A stretch of 57,387 bases of DNA from Burkholderiales bacterium LSUCC0115 (lineage in GTDB: Bacteria > Pseudomonadota > Gammaproteobacteria > Burkholderiales > Burkholderiaceae_A). Shown here one piece after another: positions 1-9,358 of the stretch (its first letter is position 1; each line of letters begins with the position of its first letter). Both the position numbers and the translations under genes were made by a program. Under the pieces are notes generated by a model. The model searched no databases, was not told where the DNA came from, and saw only the letters and a program-made list of their open reading frames with translations. The stretch is taken from positions 500,734 to 558,120 of the forward strand of contig WJBW01000002.1 of the NCBI GenBank assembly GCA_009646425.1. The letters run 5' to 3'.

Positions 1-2
1 CC

Positions 3-833
3 CCGGGCCAATGGGTAGACCTTGACCAGCTGGTCGGACCCCTTCGACAGATCAAAGACGCCCATGAACTGGCCACCATGCAAGAGGCCGCCAACATGGC
101 GGCCCTGGGCCACGTCAAGGCCATGCGAGCCAGTGCGGCCGGTAAAGCGGAATACGAGATCGAGGCCGTCTTGCTGGAACAGTTCAGGCGCAGCGGTGCC
201 CAGTCTGTGGCCTACGGCAGCATTGTGGCCAGTGGTCCTCACAGCTGCATCCTGCACCACCGAGCCGGCGATCGCGTCATGCAAAACGGCGACATGCTGC
301 TGATCGATGCTGGCTGCGAGCTGCACAACTACGCCAGTGACATCACCCGTAGCTTCCCCGTCAATGGTCGCTTCAGCCCAGAACAGAAAGCCGTCTACGA
401 GGTGGTCCTGGCCGCTCAAGAAGCCGCGATAGCGGCCACTGTGCCCGGTGCCGCCTTTACGGCTCCTCATCAGGCGGCTGTTCGGGTGCTCACCCAAGGC
501 ATGCTAGACCTGGGTCTGTTGCCCAAACAGTCCGTCGATGCAGCCATTGAGTCCGGTGCCTACCAACAGTTCTACATGCACCGAACCGGCCATTGGCTGG
601 GTATGGATGTGCACGACATTGGGGACTACCAGCAACCACTCACACCCGGACAGGTCTTGACGATCGAGCCAGGGTTTTACATCCGGCCAGATGACCATAT
701 TCCGTCGGGCTTCTGGAACATTGGCATCCGCATCGAAGACGATGCGGTGGTGACGCAGGGCGGCTGCCACCTCTTGACCCGAGGGGTCCCCGTGGCGGTG
801 GCGGCCATCGAGGACCTCATGCGAGCCGACTAG
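3..833 (+). CDS. pepP: Xaa-Pro aminopeptidase, C-terminal catalytic part (5' end outside window)
   Basis: The reading frame is open from the left edge (first full codon at base 3), so the start lies outside. The visible 276 residues are the pita-bread metallopeptidase domain of aminopeptidase P, which removes N-terminal residues preceding proline in cytoplasmic peptides. The metal ligands are visible in order: Asp in LLIDAGCE, Asp in SDITRSFP, His in HRTGHWLGMDVHD, Glu in TIEPGFYI and Glu in GIRIEDDAVV. The missing part should be the N-terminal creatinase-like domain, since family members are about 440 residues. The stop codon TAG shares its last base with the GTG start of dusB, so the two are translationally coupled. 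Confidence 0.93.
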   Translation, partial: PGQWVDLDQLVGPLRQIKDAHELATMQEAANMAALGHVKAMRASAAGKAEYEIEAVLLEQFRRSGAQSVAYGSIVASGPHSCILHHRAGDRVMQNGDMLLIDAGCELHNYASDITRSFPVNGRFSPEQKAVYEVVLAAQEAAIAATVPGAAFTAPHQAAVRVLTQGMLDLGLLPKQSVDAAIESGAYQQFYMHRTGHWLGMDVHDIGDYQQPLTPGQVLTIEPGFYIRPDDHIPSGFWNIGIRIEDDAVVTQGGCHLLTRGVPVAVAAIEDLMRAD

Positions 834-1810
834 TGATTCAGCTGGGCCGTCATGTCATCGACAGCCAGGTCCTGGCCGCGCCCATGGCTGGTGTGACCGA
901 CCGGCCTTATCGACAGCTCTGTAAGCGCCTAGGCCTGGCCTATGCCGTCGGTGAAATGGCAGCCAGCAATGCCCTGCTCTGGGCCACCGAAAAGACCAGT
1001 CGACGCATCAACCACGACGGTGAGCCCTCTCCAAAGGCGGTTCAGATTGCCGGAGGAGATCCACAGATGATGGCCCAGGCCGCTCGTTTCAATGTGGAAC
1101 GTGGTGCGGAGATCATCGACATCAACATGGGCTGTCCGGCTAAAAAGGTCTGCAACAAGGCCGCCGGTTCCGCCCTGATGCAACAAGAAGACTTGGTGAT
1201 CCAGATCCTGTCGGCCGTGGTCCAAGCGGTCGAAGGCACTGGGGTACCCGTTACCCTCAAGATGCGAACTGGCTGGAACCGTCAGAACAAGAATGCACCG
1301 CGCATTGCCCAGATCGCTCAAGACCTGGGCATCGCCATGGTGACCATTCACGGCCGAACACGCGAAGACAAATACATGGGTGAGGCCGAATACGAGACCA
1401 TCGCCCAAGTCAAACAAAAACTCAGCATTCCCGTGGTGGCCAACGGCGACATCGACAGCCCTCAAAAGGCCAAACAGGTGCTGACCATTACCGGGGCCGA
1501 TGCGGTGATGATCGGTCGTGCAGCCCAGGGGCGGCCTTGGATCTTTCGCCAGGTGGACCACTATCTGAAGACAGGTGAGCAGCTGCCCGACCCCAGCGAG
1601 GCCGACATCGCCGGCTGGCTGCGTGACCACCTGATGGACCACTACGCCTTTTATGGCGAACACAAAGGCGTGCGCTCAGCTCGCAAGCACATCGGCTGGT
1701 ATCTAAAGGGCCTGCCGGGTGTTAAGCAGTTTCGCGATATCCTGCATGCCGCAGAGACCGTCGAAGACCAACTTCGGTGTCTGGACGATTTTTTTCTCAA
1801 AGCCGCATGA
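833..1810 (+). CDS. dusB: tRNA-dihydrouridine synthase B
   Basis: This 325-residue FMN enzyme reduces uridine to dihydrouridine in the D-loop of tRNAs. The sequence shows a TIM barrel with APMAGVTDRPYR near the N-terminus, the catalytic-cysteine segment NMGCPAKKVCNKAAGSALM, HGRTREDKYMGEAEY, and the FMN phosphate-binding NGDIDSP and DAVMIGRAAQGRPWIF segments. A small helical C-terminal domain ends in a His/Lys-rich stretch. The start is GTG at 833, overlapping the pepP stop by one base. The stop overlaps the fis start (ATGA), the dusB-fis arrangement known from many proteobacteria. Confidence 0.95.
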   Translation: MIQLGRHVIDSQVLAAPMAGVTDRPYRQLCKRLGLAYAVGEMAASNALLWATEKTSRRINHDGEPSPKAVQIAGGDPQMMAQAARFNVERGAEIIDINMGCPAKKVCNKAAGSALMQQEDLVIQILSAVVQAVEGTGVPVTLKMRTGWNRQNKNAPRIAQIAQDLGIAMVTIHGRTREDKYMGEAEYETIAQVKQKLSIPVVANGDIDSPQKAKQVLTITGADAVMIGRAAQGRPWIFRQVDHYLKTGEQLPDPSEADIAGWLRDHLMDHYAFYGEHKGVRSARKHIGWYLKGLPGVKQFRDILHAAETVEDQLRCLDDFFLKAA

Positions 1811-2103
1811 AAAGTATTCACACCCCACACGCCAGCCCCGCCGACGCCACACCAGCCGTCGACCAGGCCCCGGTGCTCGACAAGACCCTGCTAGCCTGCC
1901 TAGACCTCTACTTCGACCACCTCGGTGACCAAAAGCCTCACCCCATTCACGAGATGGTGATCCAAGCCATCGAGCCCCCCTTGTTTCGCTACGCCCTGGA
2001 CAAGTGCCAAGGCAACCTCAGCAAGACAGCCGACCTACTGGGTCTGTCCCGCAATACCCTTCGCAAAAAACTCTCGCTCTACCAAATCAAACTGGAGTCG
2101 TAA
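1807..2103 (+). CDS. fis: Fis-family DNA-binding nucleoid protein
   Basis: The protein is 98 residues long and begins at the ATG overlapping the dusB stop. An in-frame ORF opens further upstream at 1777, but that part lies inside dusB. The C-terminal 45 residues are the Fis helix-turn-helix: [20 protein letters not shown] followed by the recognition helix SRNTLRKKL. Fis dimers bend DNA and regulate rRNA operons, recombination and supercoiling. The N-terminal part is Pro/Ala-rich and not conserved. The TAA stop shares one base with the purH ATG, so dusB, fis and purH are read as one coupled unit. Confidence 0.93.
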   Translation: MKSIHTPHASPADATPAVDQAPVLDKTLLACLDLYFDHLGDQKPHPIHEMVIQAIEPPLFRYALDKCQGNLSKTADLLGLSRNTLRKKLSLYQIKLES

Positions 2104-3770
2104 TGGTTCAGCTGTCTGAAAAAGCCCTGGGCAATGCTCGCCCCAACCACATGCCCATCGGCCGTGCGCTGCTATCGGTCTCTGACAAGACTGGCCTGCT
2201 GGATCTGGCCAAGGCTCTGCATGAGCTGGGCATCGCACTGGTCTCCACCGGTGGTACCGCCAAGGCCATTGCCGAGGCCGGGCTGCCCGTCACGCCTGTG
2301 GACAGCCTGACCGGCTTTCCCGAGATGCTCGATGGCCGGGTCAAGACCTTGCATCCTGCCGTTCATGGAGGTCTGCTGGCTCGCCGTGACATGCCTGAGC
2401 ACATGCAGCAGCTCAAAGACGCTGGCATCCAGACCATCGACTTGTTGGTGGTCAACCTGTATCCCTTTCGGCAGACCCTGCAAAAGCCAGGCGTGGGTTA
2501 CCAAGAAGTCATCGAGAACATCGACATCGGCGGTCCGGCCATGCTGCGCGCTGCTGCCAAGAACCACGATGCCGTGACGGTGGTGGTGGATCCCAGCGAC
2601 TACACCGCCCTGATCGAGGAGTTAAAAGCCCACGGCAAACAACTCTCCTTTGCCACGCGTCAGCGCATGGCTGCCAAGACATTTGCCCACACCGCGGCCT
2701 ACGATGGCGCGATCGCCAACTTCTTGACCGGACTGCCCGAGCCAGACACCGCGACTGCCGACCAGCAAGCCAATACCATCGCAGGCCAGAACCCGGCGAC
2801 GGCCTCGGCCCTACCGCAGGTCTACAGCCTGCAGGTGGTTCAGCGGCAAGGCATGCGCTACGGCGAGAACCCGCATCAGCAGGCTGCGTTTTATGCAGAC
2901 CCCATGGCCCAGGTGGGGTGTCTAGCCGGCTACACCCAGCTCCAGGGCAAAGAACTCTCGTTTAACAACATCGCCGATGCCGATGCCGCCTGGTCCTGTG
3001 TCCGCAGCTTTGAAGGGCCGGCCTGCGTGATCGTTAAACATGCCAACCCCTGTGGCGTGGCACTCGGCGAGCATGCACTGGCCGCCTATCAACGCGCCCT
3101 TCAGACGGATCCGACCTCGGCCTTTGGCGGCATTCTGGCCTTCAACACCGAGATCGACGAGGCCTGTGCCCAGGCGATCGGCAAGCAGTTTGCAGAGGTC
3201 ATCATTGCGCCGAGCTACTCAGCTGCCGCCTTGGCGGTATTTGCAGCCAAACAAAACCTGCGTCTCTTGCAATTGCCCCTGGGTGAACCCACCGCCATCA
3301 GCAGCGGCCTGGACATCAAACGCGTCAGTGGTGGGCTGTTGCTGCAGACCCCAGACCGCAACACGCTCACAGCCGATGACTTGCAGTGCGTGACCGACAA
3401 AAAACCCACTGCGGCCCAACTTCAAGACCTGCTCTTTGCCTGGAAGGTCGCCACCTGGGTCAAGAGCAATGCCATTATCTTCTGCGCCAACAACATGACC
3501 ATGGGCGTCGGTGCAGGCCAGATGAGTCGACTGGATTCGGCTCGGATTGCCTCCATCAAGGCCCAGCATGCCGGCCTGTCGCTGACTGGCACGGTCGTGG
3601 CCAGCGATGCCTTCTTCCCCTTCCGTGATGGCCTGGATGTGGTGGCCGATGCTGGTGCGGTGGCGGTGGTCCAACCCGGTGGGTCCATGCGCGATGACGA
3701 GGTGATTGCAGCGGCCAACGAGCGCGGCATTGCCATGGTCTTCACGGGCATGCGTCACTTCCGACACTAA
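2103..3770 (+). CDS. purH: Bifunctional AICAR formyltransferase / IMP cyclohydrolase
   Basis: PurH catalyses the last two steps of de novo IMP synthesis. The 555-residue product starts at 2103; the open frame extends further upstream only through fis. The N-terminal methylglyoxal-synthase-like cyclohydrolase domain has [18 protein letters not shown] and [11 protein letters not shown]. The larger AICAR transformylase domain carries [14 protein letters not shown] and [16 protein letters not shown]. It is slightly longer than E. coli PurH (529), with a low-complexity linker near residues 215-240. Its start overlaps the fis stop by one base (TAATG), implying translational coupling. Confidence 0.96.
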   Translation: MVQLSEKALGNARPNHMPIGRALLSVSDKTGLLDLAKALHELGIALVSTGGTAKAIAEAGLPVTPVDSLTGFPEMLDGRVKTLHPAVHGGLLARRDMPEHMQQLKDAGIQTIDLLVVNLYPFRQTLQKPGVGYQEVIENIDIGGPAMLRAAAKNHDAVTVVVDPSDYTALIEELKAHGKQLSFATRQRMAAKTFAHTAAYDGAIANFLTGLPEPDTATADQQANTIAGQNPATASALPQVYSLQVVQRQGMRYGENPHQQAAFYADPMAQVGCLAGYTQLQGKELSFNNIADADAAWSCVRSFEGPACVIVKHANPCGVALGEHALAAYQRALQTDPTSAFGGILAFNTEIDEACAQAIGKQFAEVIIAPSYSAAALAVFAAKQNLRLLQLPLGEPTAISSGLDIKRVSGGLLLQTPDRNTLTADDLQCVTDKKPTAAQLQDLLFAWKVATWVKSNAIIFCANNMTMGVGAGQMSRLDSARIASIKAQHAGLSLTGTVVASDAFFPFRDGLDVVADAGAVAVVQPGGSMRDDEVIAAANERGIAMVFTGMRHFRH

Positions 3771-3789
3771 TCCAGAGCAGGTAGACCCT

Positions 3790-4275
3790 TTGGCCACCCC
3801 ACTGCGGATTCTGGGCATCGACCCCGGTCTGCGCTGCACGGGGTTTGGCTGCATCGACGTAGCGGGTCGGCATCAGGTGAGCTATGTGGGCAGCGGTGTT
3901 ATCAAGCCGCCCACGACACTGTCAGAAGCCGATCGCCTCAAGTCGCTCTATGCCAGCCTGACCGAATTGCTGGCGCATTATCAGCCCCAGCTGGCGGTGG
4001 TCGAACGGGTCTTTGTGAACGTCAACCCCAAGTCCACTCTGTCCTTGGGCCAAGCCCGTGGCGTGGCGATTGCTGCGCTGGCGGCCACCGACATCGAGGT
4101 CAAAGAACTCACCCCACTCAAAATCAAGCAGTCCATTGTCGGCACCGGCCGGGCCGACAAGGCCCAGGTGGCGCACATGGTCTGTCGGTTGTTGTCCTTG
4201 CCCAAGGCCCCCAGCAGCGACGCAGCCGACGCGCTGGCATGCGCCCTGGCCTTCTGGCATGCTGGGTCTCCATGA
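3790..4275 (+). CDS. ruvC: Holliday junction endonuclease RuvC
   Basis: RuvC cleaves Holliday junctions during recombinational repair. I chose the TTG at 3790, preceded by an AGCAGG-like ribosome site, because it puts the catalytic Asp of [11 protein letters not shown] at residue 11; the frame upstream of it runs inside purH. The other acidic residues are Glu in AVVERVFVN and the Asp pair in [11 protein letters not shown]. The product is 161 residues against a usual 160-180. The stop overlaps the ruvA start by 4 bases (ATGA), so resolvase and branch-migration genes are coupled. Confidence 0.93.
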   Translation: MATPLRILGIDPGLRCTGFGCIDVAGRHQVSYVGSGVIKPPTTLSEADRLKSLYASLTELLAHYQPQLAVVERVFVNVNPKSTLSLGQARGVAIAALAATDIEVKELTPLKIKQSIVGTGRADKAQVAHMVCRLLSLPKAPSSDAADALACALAFWHAGSP

Positions 4276-4853
4276 TCAGTCGAATCGCAGGCCAGTTGCT
4301 GGCCAAAACACCGCCCAGCATTCTGGTGGATGTCAACGGGGTGGGCTATGACATCGAAGTGCCCATGTCGACCTTTTATGGCCTGCCCGAAGTCGGCCAA
4401 CCAGTTGTGCTGCTGACCCAACTGATTGTTCGTGAGGATGCGCACCTGCTTTACGGTTTTGCTACAGCGAGTGAGCGACAGGCTTTTAAAGAATTGATCC
4501 GCGTCTCCGGCGTCGGTCCACGCATTGGACTGGCCGTGTTGTCCGGCCTTAGCGTCGACCAACTGGTCAAGGCCATCAGCCTGCAAGATGCAGCGCCCCT
4601 CACCCGCGTGCCCGGCATTGGCAAGAAAACCGCCGAGCGGCTGGTGCTAGAACTAAAGGGTCGGCTGGCTGAGGCGCTGCCTGGTGCGCCTGGCGCGGCC
4701 AGCAGCCAGACTGATCAGCAGGCCGAGGTGCTGCACGCACTGCTCGCACTGGGTTATTCAGAAAAAGAGGCCCTGACGGCAGCCAAGGCCACCGGCGAGG
4801 CCGCCAGCGTCTCTGAGGCCATCCGAAGCGCGCTCAAATCCTTGGCCCGGTAA
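4272..4853 (+). CDS. ruvA: Holliday junction DNA helicase subunit RuvA
   Basis: RuvA binds the four-way junction and loads RuvB. The 193-residue protein has the N-terminal OB fold ([32 protein letters not shown]), tandem helix-hairpin-helix motifs ([19 protein letters not shown] and [19 protein letters not shown]), a flexible Ala/Gly linker near residue 140, and the C-terminal UBA-like RuvB-contact domain ([17 protein letters not shown]). An in-frame ATG lies upstream at 4239, but 4272 fits the family start and overlaps the ruvC stop. Confidence 0.95.
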   Translation: MISRIAGQLLAKTPPSILVDVNGVGYDIEVPMSTFYGLPEVGQPVVLLTQLIVREDAHLLYGFATASERQAFKELIRVSGVGPRIGLAVLSGLSVDQLVKAISLQDAAPLTRVPGIGKKTAERLVLELKGRLAEALPGAPGAASSQTDQQAEVLHALLALGYSEKEALTAAKATGEAASVSEAIRSALKSLAR

Positions 4854-4863
4854 ACTGTCGGGC

Positions 4864-5958
4864 ATGATCGAACACGACGATCTCGTCCCCAACCCCGCCG
4901 CCAGCCCTGCCGCCAATCCTTTCGGTGACGACCGCATGGTCAGCGGCAAGTCCACCAGCCCCAACGAAGAAAACTTCGAAAGAGCCCTGCGGCCCCAGCG
5001 GCTCGATGACTACATCGGCCAGCCCAAGGTCAAAGACCAGCTGCAGATTTTTATTCAGGCGGCACGCGAGCGATCCGAGGCACTGGACCACGTCCTACTC
5101 TTTGGACCACCGGGTTTGGGCAAGACGACGCTGGCCCACATCCTGGCCAAAGAGTTGGGTGTGAACCTGCGGCAGACGTCTGGGCCGGTGCTCGAGCGTG
5201 CCGGTGACCTGGCTGCGCTGCTCACCAACCTGGAGCGCAACGATGTGCTCTTCATCGACGAGATTCATCGCCTGAGTCCTGTGGTCGAAGAAATTCTCTA
5301 TCCGGCTCTCGAGGACTATCAGATCGACATCATGATTGGCGAGGGGCCAGCGGCCCGCAGCATCAAACTGGATCTGCAGCCCTTCACCCTGGTCGGCGCC
5401 ACCACCCGAGCTGGCATGCTGACCAACCCGCTGCGCGATCGATTCGGGATCGTCTCTCGACTGGAGTTTTATGCGGCCAAAGACCTGCAGGTCATTCTGC
5501 AGCGCTCAGCTGGTCTCTTGAAGGTGGCGCTCAGCGAGGATGGCGCAGCCGAAATCGCCAAGCGCTCCCGTGGCACCCCACGCATCGCCAATCGACTGCT
5601 GCGTCGCGTGCGTGACTATGCGCAGGTCAAGCAGGCAGCAGTCATCAACGCCCAAATCGCCGATGCCGCACTGGCCATGCTCGAGGTCGACAGCCTGGGC
5701 TTTGACCTGATGGACCAAAAGCTTCTGTCAGCCGTGATCGACAAATTCTCAGGCGGTCCAGTGGGGCTCGACAACCTGGCCGCAGCCATCGGTGAGGCCA
5801 AAGAGACCATCGAGGATGTGCTCGAGCCCTACCTGATTCAGCAGGGCTACCTGCAGCGCACCCCGCGCGGACGCATGGCCACGGCTGCCGCCTGGCAACA
5901 CCTTGGGAAACCAGTGCCCAGTGGCCTGACCCCTCCCGCAACCGACCCGCTGTTTTAA
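4864..5958 (+). CDS. ruvB: Holliday junction branch-migration ATPase RuvB
   Basis: RuvB is the hexameric motor of the RuvABC complex. The 364-residue protein has Walker [13 protein letters not shown] at about residues 81-92, Walker [10 protein letters not shown], sensor 1 [10 protein letters not shown], an arginine-finger region near GPAARSIKL, and a C-terminal winged helix ([15 protein letters not shown]). The first 35 residues are a poorly conserved extension. It lies 10 bases after ruvA, completing a ruvC-ruvA-ruvB cluster. No CTGT-N8-ACAG LexA box is visible before ruvC or ruvA, so transcription probably comes from upstream. Confidence 0.96.
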   Translation: MIEHDDLVPNPAASPAANPFGDDRMVSGKSTSPNEENFERALRPQRLDDYIGQPKVKDQLQIFIQAARERSEALDHVLLFGPPGLGKTTLAHILAKELGVNLRQTSGPVLERAGDLAALLTNLERNDVLFIDEIHRLSPVVEEILYPALEDYQIDIMIGEGPAARSIKLDLQPFTLVGATTRAGMLTNPLRDRFGIVSRLEFYAAKDLQVILQRSAGLLKVALSEDGAAEIAKRSRGTPRIANRLLRRVRDYAQVKQAAVINAQIADAALAMLEVDSLGFDLMDQKLLSAVIDKFSGGPVGLDNLAAAIGEAKETIEDVLEPYLIQQGYLQRTPRGRMATAAAWQHLGKPVPSGLTPPATDPLF

Positions 5959-5991
5959 TGTTGACCAACCCATCATAGACACAGGCCCTTC

Positions 5992-6666
5992 ATGACCCCA
6001 GCCAACGCCGACCTCTCTGTCTTTAGTCTTGTTCTGCAGGCCAGCCTGCCGGTGCAGCTCGTCATGCTGCTGCTGGTGGTGATCTCGATTGCCTCCTGGG
6101 CCACCATCTTTAAAAAATTTCAGGCCCTGCGTCGTGCGGGCCAGGACACCGACGACTTCGAAAAAGCGTTCTGGTCGGGTGGCGATCTGATGCAGCTCTA
6201 TGACCAGGCCCAGAAGGGTGATTACGGCGATGGACTCTCCAAGGTCTTTGAGTCCGGTATGCGAGAGTTCCTCAAACTGCGCCAGCAAGGTAGAACCGAG
6301 TCCAGTGGCCTTCTCGATGGCGCCCGCCGCGCCATGCGAGCCTCCAGCCAGCGGGAATTCGACACCCTGGAACATGGCCTGCCCTTCCTCGCAACGGCTG
6401 GATCGGTCTCGCCGTACATCGGTCTGTTTGGAACGGTCTGGGGCATCATGCATGCCTTCACCGGGCTGGCCAATATCCAGCAGGCCACACTGGCTAGCGT
6501 CGCCCCGGGCATTGCCGAGGCACTGGTCGCCACAGCCATTGGTCTGTTTGCAGCGATCCCCGCAGTGGTGGCTTACAACCGATTCGCCACCGAGGTCGAT
6601 CGACTCTCCATTCGGTTTGAGACCTTCATGGAAGAGTTTTCCAACATTCTGCATCGGCAGGCCTGA
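5992..6666 (+). CDS. tolQ: Tol-Pal system proton channel subunit TolQ
   Basis: TolQ is the inner-membrane partner of TolR in the proton-driven motor that energises TolA. The 224-residue protein has three membrane segments at about residues 20-42, 133-158 and 171-195, with a large cytoplasmic loop after the first. The family signature GLFGTVWGIMHAFTG precedes TM2-3, and TM3 contains AEALVATAIGLFAAIPAVVAYN with the polar Thr lining the proton path. It heads the tol-pal operon. The ybgC thioesterase gene that often precedes tolQ is absent; ruvB is directly upstream. Confidence 0.95.
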   Translation: MTPANADLSVFSLVLQASLPVQLVMLLLVVISIASWATIFKKFQALRRAGQDTDDFEKAFWSGGDLMQLYDQAQKGDYGDGLSKVFESGMREFLKLRQQGRTESSGLLDGARRAMRASSQREFDTLEHGLPFLATAGSVSPYIGLFGTVWGIMHAFTGLANIQQATLASVAPGIAEALVATAIGLFAAIPAVVAYNRFATEVDRLSIRFETFMEEFSNILHRQA

Positions 6667-6668
6667 CC

Positions 6669-7100
6669 ATGGCGGGTGGCTCCTCGGTTCAATTCCGCGG
6701 CAAGCGTCGCCGCATGATGAGCGAGATCAACGTCGTGCCCTACATCGACGTGACCCTGGTCTTGCTGATCATCTTCATGGTGACTGCCCCAATGATCGTT
6801 ACTGGCAACATTGACCTGCCCCGGGTGGGTGCCTCATCTGCAGACCCACCCACCGCCATTGAGGTCATCATCAAAAAAGACGGCAGCCATGCAGTCCGCA
6901 AGCGGGAGCAGGGTGCCAAAGAGACTGTCGTGTCCCGATCGCAGATTGACGAGACGGTTCGGGCACTGACCACTCAACCCAATACCCCCATCATCATCCT
7001 GGCCGAGCGTGAGGTCATCTACGAACGGGTGGCGCAGGTGCTGAGCCAGTTGCAAGCGGCAGGCCTGGGTCGGGTGGGCCTCGCTGTCAGGCAGCAGTAG
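6669..7100 (+). CDS. tolR: Tol-Pal system protein TolR
   Basis: This 143-residue ExbD/TolR protein has one N-terminal membrane helix carrying the proton-binding Asp27 in VVPYIDVTLVLLIIFMV, and a periplasmic domain that dimerises and binds peptidoglycan. The periplasmic part includes the conserved LAEREVIYERVAQVLSQLQ segment. It follows tolQ after two bases, so the two should be co-translated. TolQ and TolR together convert proton flow into movement of TolA. Confidence 0.94.
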   Translation: MAGGSSVQFRGKRRRMMSEINVVPYIDVTLVLLIIFMVTAPMIVTGNIDLPRVGASSADPPTAIEVIIKKDGSHAVRKREQGAKETVVSRSQIDETVRALTTQPNTPIIILAEREVIYERVAQVLSQLQAAGLGRVGLAVRQQ

Positions 7101-7124
7101 CTATTGCATGAGGGCAGACGCCGC

Positions 7125-7988
7125 ATGACCAATATGGGGATGCAGCCGCAGGACTGGTTGGGTAGCCGTGATGCCCGCCAAGACAGCCTACGAGCGTTGG
7201 CGGCCTCCATCGGCGTCCACCTGGTGCTGGTGCTGGCTCTGGTGGTCTCTCTGAACTGGAACACACACCCCAGCGAACCTGTGCAGGCCGAGCTCTGGTC
7301 TAGCCTGCCGCCAGAAAAGCCAGCCCCTCGCGTCACCCCCAAGGCGGCCCTCGAGCCCGTGCCGGAGCCCAAGCCAGACCCAGCAGTGCGAGACGCGGAG
7401 ATCGCGCTGGCCAAACAGAAAAAAGCAGAACAAGAAGCCCAGCAGAGAGGCCAGGCCGACAAGCAGGCCAAGCTCAAACAAGAGAAGGACAAGGCGGCCA
7501 AAGAAAAGGCTGCCCAAGAGAAGGCAGCGAAAGACAAGGCCGCCAAAGAGAAAGCTGCCAAAGAAAAGGCACAGCAAGAAAGGGCCGCCGCCAAACGCCT
7601 GGCCGAACAGCGTGAGGCTGAACTGGCCAGGCTAGGCCTGGACGCCAAGGCCAAGCCCCAGGCCAAGGGCAAGGACAGCCAGACCAAGGCCGGTGTGGCC
7701 AGTGGGGTAGATCAGGGTGCCCGCTCAGGACGCGAAGCCGAGTGGATCGACAAGGTCAAGGCCAGTATTCGTGGTCGGGTTCGCTACAACGGCGCTGATA
7801 CCAGTGACATGACCCTGTCGATCAGCCTGCTGCCCACCGGCCAGATCACCAAGATTCAGAAAAAAACCGGCAGCAACTCGGCTGCTTACGATGCTGCGGT
7901 GCTTCGGGCCCTGGAATCCATCACCAAACTACCCAAACCACCAGACGGTGTCCGTGAAATCACCATAGACCTGCGTCATAGAAATTAA
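7125..7988 (+). CDS. tolA: Tol-Pal system envelope-spanning protein TolA
   Basis: TolA reaches from the inner membrane to Pal in the outer membrane. One membrane helix (LAASIGVHLVLVLALVVSL, about residues 23-41) is followed by a Pro-rich segment, a long charged Ala/Lys/Glu helix built of KAAKEK-like repeats (about residues 90-175), and a compact C-terminal TolA domain (WIDKVKASIRGRVRYNGADT through VREITIDLRHRN). I chose the ATG at 7125, preceded by AGGG at about 10 bases, over the TTG at 7104. The product is 287 residues. Its position between tolR and tolB is canonical. Confidence 0.92.
   Translation: MTNMGMQPQDWLGSRDARQDSLRALAASIGVHLVLVLALVVSLNWNTHPSEPVQAELWSSLPPEKPAPRVTPKAALEPVPEPKPDPAVRDAEIALAKQKKAEQEAQQRGQADKQAKLKQEKDKAAKEKAAQEKAAKDKAAKEKAAKEKAQQERAAAKRLAEQREAELARLGLDAKAKPQAKGKDSQTKAGVASGVDQGARSGREAEWIDKVKASIRGRVRYNGADTSDMTLSISLLPTGQITKIQKKTGSNSAAYDAAVLRALESITKLPKPPDGVREITIDLRHRN
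7470..7580. repeat. Degenerate tandem repeat encoding the TolA helix
   Basis: An imperfect repeat of 12-15 base units of the AAGGC(A/G)GC(C/G)AAAGA type encodes successive K-A-A-K-E-K blocks. It lies inside tolA and reflects the extended alpha-helix of the protein rather than a mobile or regulatory repeat. The unit number may vary between strains. Confidence 0.7.
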
Positions 7989-8014
7989 GCCCCACTTCCG
8001 TATACTTGGGGAAC

Positions 8015-9334
8015 ATGACGCGCACCCTTCTGAAAGGTCTTCTGGTCGCCCTCACGGGTCTCTGCCTGGCGCACGGCGCGCTGGCGCAAAGCAGCCTCCG
8101 AATCGACATCACCACCAGCGGCGACAAGCTCATTCCGATCGCCCTGCTCAACATGCCGGCCGACAATCCAGCCGACCGGGTCTTTGTCGAGACCGTCGAA
8201 ACCGTGGTGGCAGCCAACCTGCGACGCACCGGTGCCTTCAGCCTGCTGCCAGTGGCACCCCAGAATCCCCCTCTGACCGAGCGCACCGAACTCAGCAACG
8301 TCTTCGCCATGCAGTGGCAGGCGTCCGGGGCCCAGGCGGTGACCTTGGGTAGCCTGACTCGGCTGCCGGACGGTCGGGTCGACCTTCGGTTTCGGCTCAT
8401 CGACACCACCAAGAACGTGGACCTGGGTGGTTTGTCCCTGGTGTCGGATGCCACCAATCTCGATGCCCGACGCACGGCCCACCGCATGGCGGACTACATC
8501 TTCGAGAAGCTCACCGGAGAGCCCGGCTTTTTCTCGACCCGGCTGGCCTATGTTCGCCGTGAGGGCAAACAACAGGTCCTGCTGATTGCAGACTCCGATG
8601 GCGAGAATGCGCAGCCGGCCCTGCGCAGCAATGAATCCATTATTTCGTTGGCCTGGTCACCCGACGGCAAACGTCTGGCCTACGTCTCATTCGAGACCGG
8701 CAAGGCTGTGGTCTATGTCCACGAGCTGGCCACCGGCAAGCGCAGTGTCGTGGCCAACTACCGCGGCAGCAATTCCTCGCCGGCCTGGTCGCCAGATGGC
8801 AATCGCCTGGCTGTGGTGCTGACCAAAGACGGTGGGTCCCAGATCTACACCGCCAACCCAGACGGCTCTGGTCTGAAGCGGATCACCCGAACAGGCACCA
8901 TCAACACCGAGCCCAGCTTCTCAGCCGACGGCCGGCACATCTACTTCACCTCCGATCGTGGGGGCAGCGCCCAGATTTATCGGACCACAGTCGATGGCAG
9001 TGGCCAGCCCGAGCGCATCAGTTTTCAGGGCCGCTTCAATGCCCGTCCTGTCGTGAGCCCCAACGGTCAGTTCATGTCCTTCGTGGCCCAGCGCGATGGC
9101 CGATTCGTCATCGGTGTTCGCGAGCTGGCCAGTGGGGATGAGATTTTGGTGAGCGACGGGCCCAAGGATGACTCACCCAGCTTCGCGCCCAATAGCAAGT
9201 GGATTATTTTCTCCAGCCGGATCAATGGCCGAGAGGCGCTCTCCGCCGTGTCGGTCGACGGCAAGGTCCGCACCCGCATCAGCCTGGACACCGCTGGTAT
9301 TCGCAACCCCGCCTGGGGCCAGATGCCCCGCTAA
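8015..9334 (+). CDS. tolB: Tol-Pal system periplasmic beta-propeller protein TolB
   Basis: TolB is the periplasmic partner of Pal. The 439-residue precursor has a cleavable signal peptide (MTRTLLKGLLVALTGLCLA, cut after AHGALAQ), an N-terminal alpha/beta domain, and a six-bladed propeller of repeated SPDG-type units such as LAWSPDGKRLAYVSFETG, PAWSPDGNRLAVVLTKDG and PSFSADGRHIYFTSDRGG. A TTG at 8006 would add three residues; the ATG at 8015 gives a better signal peptide, although the GGGGA upstream is very close to it. It sits between tolA and pal. Confidence 0.95.
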   Translation: MTRTLLKGLLVALTGLCLAHGALAQSSLRIDITTSGDKLIPIALLNMPADNPADRVFVETVETVVAANLRRTGAFSLLPVAPQNPPLTERTELSNVFAMQWQASGAQAVTLGSLTRLPDGRVDLRFRLIDTTKNVDLGGLSLVSDATNLDARRTAHRMADYIFEKLTGEPGFFSTRLAYVRREGKQQVLLIADSDGENAQPALRSNESIISLAWSPDGKRLAYVSFETGKAVVYVHELATGKRSVVANYRGSNSSPAWSPDGNRLAVVLTKDGGSQIYTANPDGSGLKRITRTGTINTEPSFSADGRHIYFTSDRGGSAQIYRTTVDGSGQPERISFQGRFNARPVVSPNGQFMSFVAQRDGRFVIGVRELASGDEILVSDGPKDDSPSFAPNSKWIIFSSRINGREALSAVSVDGKVRTRISLDTAGIRNPAWGQMPR

Positions 9335-9358
9335 TCCCCGACCAAGGACACTTTCCTC

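Noticed and set aside
929-1663. Long minus-strand ORF of 244 codons inside dusB
   Set aside because: It is antisense to a gene with clear catalytic motifs, has His/Gly-rich low-sense composition, and no ribosome site. GC-rich codon bias produces such shadows.
3219-3854. Minus-strand ORF of 211 codons over purH and ruvC
   Set aside because: It is fully antisense to two conserved genes, with no recognisable domain.
5749-6654. Minus-strand ORF of 301 codons over ruvB and tolQ
   Set aside because: It is antisense to two well-identified genes and its composition (Gly/His/Gln-rich) is typical of a shadow frame.
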